DNA from: Colias croceus
Taxonomy: Eukaryota; Arthropoda; Insecta; Lepidoptera; Pieridae
Direction: 5' to 3'
Assembly (NCBI RefSeq): GCF_905220415.1
Contig: NC_059551.1
Location: 6,892,001 to 6,956,000, forward strand
DNA: 64,000 nucleotides
The translations under genes and the position numbers were made by a program. The notes beneath the pieces are model-generated. The model worked only from the letters and a program-made list of their open reading frames with translations. It ran no database searches and was not told the DNA's origin. Shown in pieces: positions 61,203 through 64,000 of the stretch; position 1 is the stretch's first letter, and every line of letters begins with the position of its first letter.

Positions 61203-62319
61203 CTGAAATTTTTATTTGTTGAAATATATCGCCATAATTACAATATTATTTAAAAATCCAATGGACATAATATATATACAAAGATATATTTTTATTGTAA
61301 ACTAACGAATGAATAATCCAGTGTCCATTGGATTGGAACGAGGTAATATCTTGCCGCCATAATCAAAGAGTAGTTGTGCCACTGCTAATAAAGGGCTGTA
61401 TTTGGAGAGAATTCGTTTTAGTGATTATTGATCGCTTTTGAGTAGCTACACTTCATAGGTAAGTGGGTAGGTACCTACGAATTAATAAAAGTTCCTACTT
61501 ATATTGTTAGAAAATACGGTAAGTATACACTGTTATAAATATGTATTTATACTGTGTTTAATTTTAAAATTTTGTTAACTAATAATATTCACAAAATGGT
61601 ATTTTTCTTGGAGTCTTGAACTAAAATTTTAAAATCATCACCTCCTCATTAAGCACAGCGATAGCGGTGTCATACCAACACTATCTTTAATGTTTGGATT
61701 GACTCCAGCCTTTAACAGAATTTCAACTGCTCGAATATTGCCAGAGCATACAGCTAGATGAAGAGCATTTCTTCCCAAATGGTCCATTTCCTGAATGTGG
61801 GTATCTGTGCGTCTGAAACGTTAAAAACGTTTACATGTTTCTTTTAATAGAGGTATTTTAACAAAAAGAACTGAGTAATCCTGCTGAGGTCGAAGTTAAT
61901 TAACTAGGAACATTATAGTCATTATCGATAACGTAAAAATTCAAATGATACCTACCTATCGAATTTGTTTTTTTTTTTTAATTTGAATGCTGCCGTTTCT
62001 CATGAATTCCCATTAAACGATTATCCAGATCTTTGTTTCGTTCGTAGATTTTCTTTTGTGCGAAGAGAATAAGGAATAATAGTTTAGCGAAAGTAAAAAA
62101 AGCAAAAGCACCTTAAAATAATCTCTAAAAGCTGATCATTGCCAGTTTCAGCAGCAATTAGTAAATCCTTGTCGGCATGAAGGAACTCGATTGCTTCCCT
62201 CAGTTGTGGATTATTATGATACTGCTCTGATTCATACGAATGGCTAGATCCAATGTCTATTGATCTAGGAGATCCAGGATAGGATGGGATGTGTAAGTCC
62301 AGTGAATGCTCCGATATTT
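60889..62319 (-). CDS. Ankyrin-repeat protein, partial, three exons seen
   Basis: Exons in coding order are 62112-62319, 61642-61812 and 60889-61202, ending TGA at 60889. The first reads EISEHSLDLHIPSYPGSPRS and then the first ankyrin repeat (DLLIAAETGNDQLLEIILR). The second reads GRNALHLAVCSGNIRAVEIL, then NPNIKDSVGMTPLSLCLMR. The last reads ESKILRLLVAKGALIND, RQALHFAAMNNNCTLIKILM, NHRNETPREVA and AYKLLTELEDIDI. Four ankyrin-type units are visible, so it is probably a protein-binding scaffold. I do not recognise the gene; an IkB-like role is possible but unproven. The junction from the first to the second exon closes in frame. The junction from the second to the last does not: two bases are left over while the last exon needs one. 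The 5' end was not found. Confidence 0.75.
61642..61812 (-). CDS. Ankyrin gene, middle exon
   Basis: Acceptor CGTTTCAG, donor AG|GTGATG. 171 nt with one leading and two trailing bases. It has a textbook ankyrin repeat (GRNALHLAVCSGNIRAVEIL). Confidence 0.8.
62112..62319 (-). CDS. Ankyrin gene, upstream exon
   Basis: Acceptor CCAATTCAG, donor AG|GTGCTT. 208 nt with two leading and two trailing bases. It carries a Ser-rich segment followed by the first ankyrin helix pair. Confidence 0.75.
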
Positions 62320-62411
62320 CTGAATTGGATTATAAATTTGTAGTAAGATACCTAATTTTATTTCTCTAAGTACTATCGAGATGATGTCACTTTAAATTAT
62401 TTAAACTTTAA

Positions 62412-63673
62412 CCTCCTGAGACCCAGGATTTTTTTCTCTTTCTTTTGTAATAAAAATTAGCTGTATCTGTTCTAATGCAATTATAGATATTCAAAAAAAT
62501 GGTAAAAAAAATCTTTCGTGGAAAACTTGGATTTTCTTTATGTCATGTATATATTACAGGGGGTCCCAGTTCCAAGTGTAATAAGTTTATGAAAATGAAG
62601 AAAAACTACATGTTTTTTTAGTTATTATATATTTTTAAACTTGAATCTAAATAGTTATTATTCTATCCATTGTTCTGTGTCTATTTTTTGTACCTTGGTT
62701 CATAGATAGGTATTTTTAAGGGTGAGAAACGACCAGTTCATGTATTTTGCACCGGCGTGGTGGTGTATTTATATTGTCACGTCCACCCCTAGGTCTTATT
62801 TCTAATCCATCCTCTCGGTCAGCCTCCCCATAAGCTTGGTCCACGTCATGTGCGTCCCCGAGATGGTCTGCCAACAACTGAAGATGACATACATAGTGAC
62901 GATTCTGTTCTGAAATGACTCATACTCATTGGACGAATGGAAGTAGAATCATGTTCTGGTATTTGGGCGGCTTCATCGGTATCATTTGGGGTATTACCTT
63001 CATCTCAAACATTTATTTATTCAATTAGACTTCTTCTAAAAGCAATTTTGAATCGTCACAACAGTATTAACATTTACCACCGATTCGGAAAGCAGTATCT
63101 ATGGAGAAGAACCGGCAAGAAACTCCATAGGTCCATCATATAGGTCAATATTTGACTCATCCAGGTGTTGGTAGATCTCAGTATCTTATAATCCTTGGAA
63201 ATTATAATAAAATCTGTAACATAAACTAAAGAATGTCATATAGGTAATACATGGGGCTCTAGTAACCAATACCAATTTGGCAAGAATTGAGACCAAATGT
63301 CTTACCAGTATGACATAAAAGAAAACATTAATATTTTTCACAAGTTTTAGATTTATCTTACAAAATAACTATTGCAGTTGCAGAAATAATATCTATTATC
63401 ATTAGATATACAAAGATATACTGCAATATACGAATGGTTCCACTAGAAATATAAGATTACTGACCACGTGTTTGCCGTCGCACAGCCACCGTCAACTTCG
63501 AAATGAGAATACTTCAAATCACTGTCACTTATAAAACCAAAAACCGTTTAGTATAGTGGATGACATACCACTACATCGATTTGAGGTATTATTCGCGCAT
63601 ATACGCAAAAGATGGCGTTGAAATATTTTTTTATTGTTTATGTAATATATATATGACCGCAGGCCCCAGGAGG
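62412..63673. mobile_element. piggyBac-like element with TTAA target duplication
   Basis: The left end CCTCCTGAGACCC mirrors the right end GGCCCCAGGAGG, with TTAA directly outside on both sides (62408-62411, 63674-63677). TTAA duplication is the piggyBac hallmark. At 1.26 kb it lacks an intact transposase. It carries a nested copy of the TTCAATTAGACTTCTTC repeat. Confidence 0.75.
63008..63133 (+). repeat. Dispersed repeat (TTCAATTAGACTTCTTC family), copy 3
   Basis: TTCAATTAGACTTCTTCTAA, TTTACCACCGATTCGGAAAG and GAACCGGCAAGAAACTCCAT match 28098 and 53530. It is nested in the piggyBac-like element, so it inserted later. Confidence 0.75.
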
Positions 63674-63942
63674 TTAAACCTTGTAAACTAAATAGATACT
63701 TATGGGTCTCATGACACATCACGTTAAACTAAAGTCATTGTTATTAAACTACCTACTCTCTTGAGAAAGACAAGACAATTTGAAACAAATATAGGTAAAT
63801 ATAACAGGGTAATTTTATTTGGTAAAATACAGAAGAAAAGAAAATTCATATAATGGGCATTTATTTATTTAATTACACATGCAATAATTGAAATATTCGT
63901 CATAACTGTTAACAGTAGACATTTTGAAATAGCAACTAAATA

Positions 63943-63969
63943 TTATTCCACTTTGTCTTTATTTTTAGG
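63943..63969 (-). CDS. Possible last exon of another minus-strand gene
   Basis: Acceptor AATTCCCTTCAG followed by PKNKDKVE and TAA. An AATAAA-rich stretch lies about 80 bp further on. The exon is very short and no family can be named, so this is a suggestion only. Confidence 0.25.
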   Translation of the reverse strand, partial: PKNKDKVE

Positions 63970-64000
63970 CTGAAGGGAATTACTAGAAATGTTGTGTGAA

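Overview
This is an AT-rich eukaryotic window from an insect, almost certainly a butterfly or moth. The introns hold many short repeats typical of Lepidoptera: Helitron-like tails that start TC, carry a GC-rich 'GCGGGCGAAGCCGCGGGCGG' hairpin and end in CTAG; a tRNA-derived SINE; piggyBac-like and Tigger-like remnants; and several MITE families. Three protein-coding genes were rebuilt exon by exon from splice signals, reading phase and family motifs.

Layout. (1) 139-23212, + strand: the 3' two thirds of a polypeptide GalNAc-transferase (Pgant5/GALNT1-like). Its 5' end lies left of the window. It has eight exon positions, one of them present in two versions, 10385-10565 and 15893-16073. Both versions are 181 nt with the same phases, and their proteins are about 68% identical, so this looks like a mutually exclusive exon pair over the catalytic loop. 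(2) 23213-31387: the space between two convergent genes, partly filled by a transposon family. (3) 31388-56692, - strand: a complete 10-exon Tak1 (MAP3K7) gene of 695 codons, from the kinase domain to the C-terminal coiled coil. Its 16.8-kb intron 7 contains a GC-rich TATA-box region that could be an internal promoter. (4) 56693-60888: Tak1 promoter side and repeats, including a long hairpin, a microsatellite block and a GCCGTAC motif cluster. (5) 60889-62319, - strand: three exons of an ankyrin-repeat protein, not named, with one exon junction whose phase does not close. (6) 62408-63677: a piggyBac-like element with TTAA target duplications. A possible last exon of another minus-strand gene sits at the right edge.

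The genes do not form one pathway. The GalNAc-transferase starts mucin-type O-glycosylation in the Golgi. TAK1 is the MAP3K of the IMD/JNK immune branch. The most interesting observations are the paired catalytic exons of the GalNAc-transferase; the tandem arrays on both sides of the first of them; a fourfold 89-bp duplication of that gene's last coding segment; a possible kinase-less TAK1 isoform; and two transposon families that share a TAGTT terminus and 3-bp target duplications.

All boundaries come from reading the sequence. No alignment, expression or database search was run.
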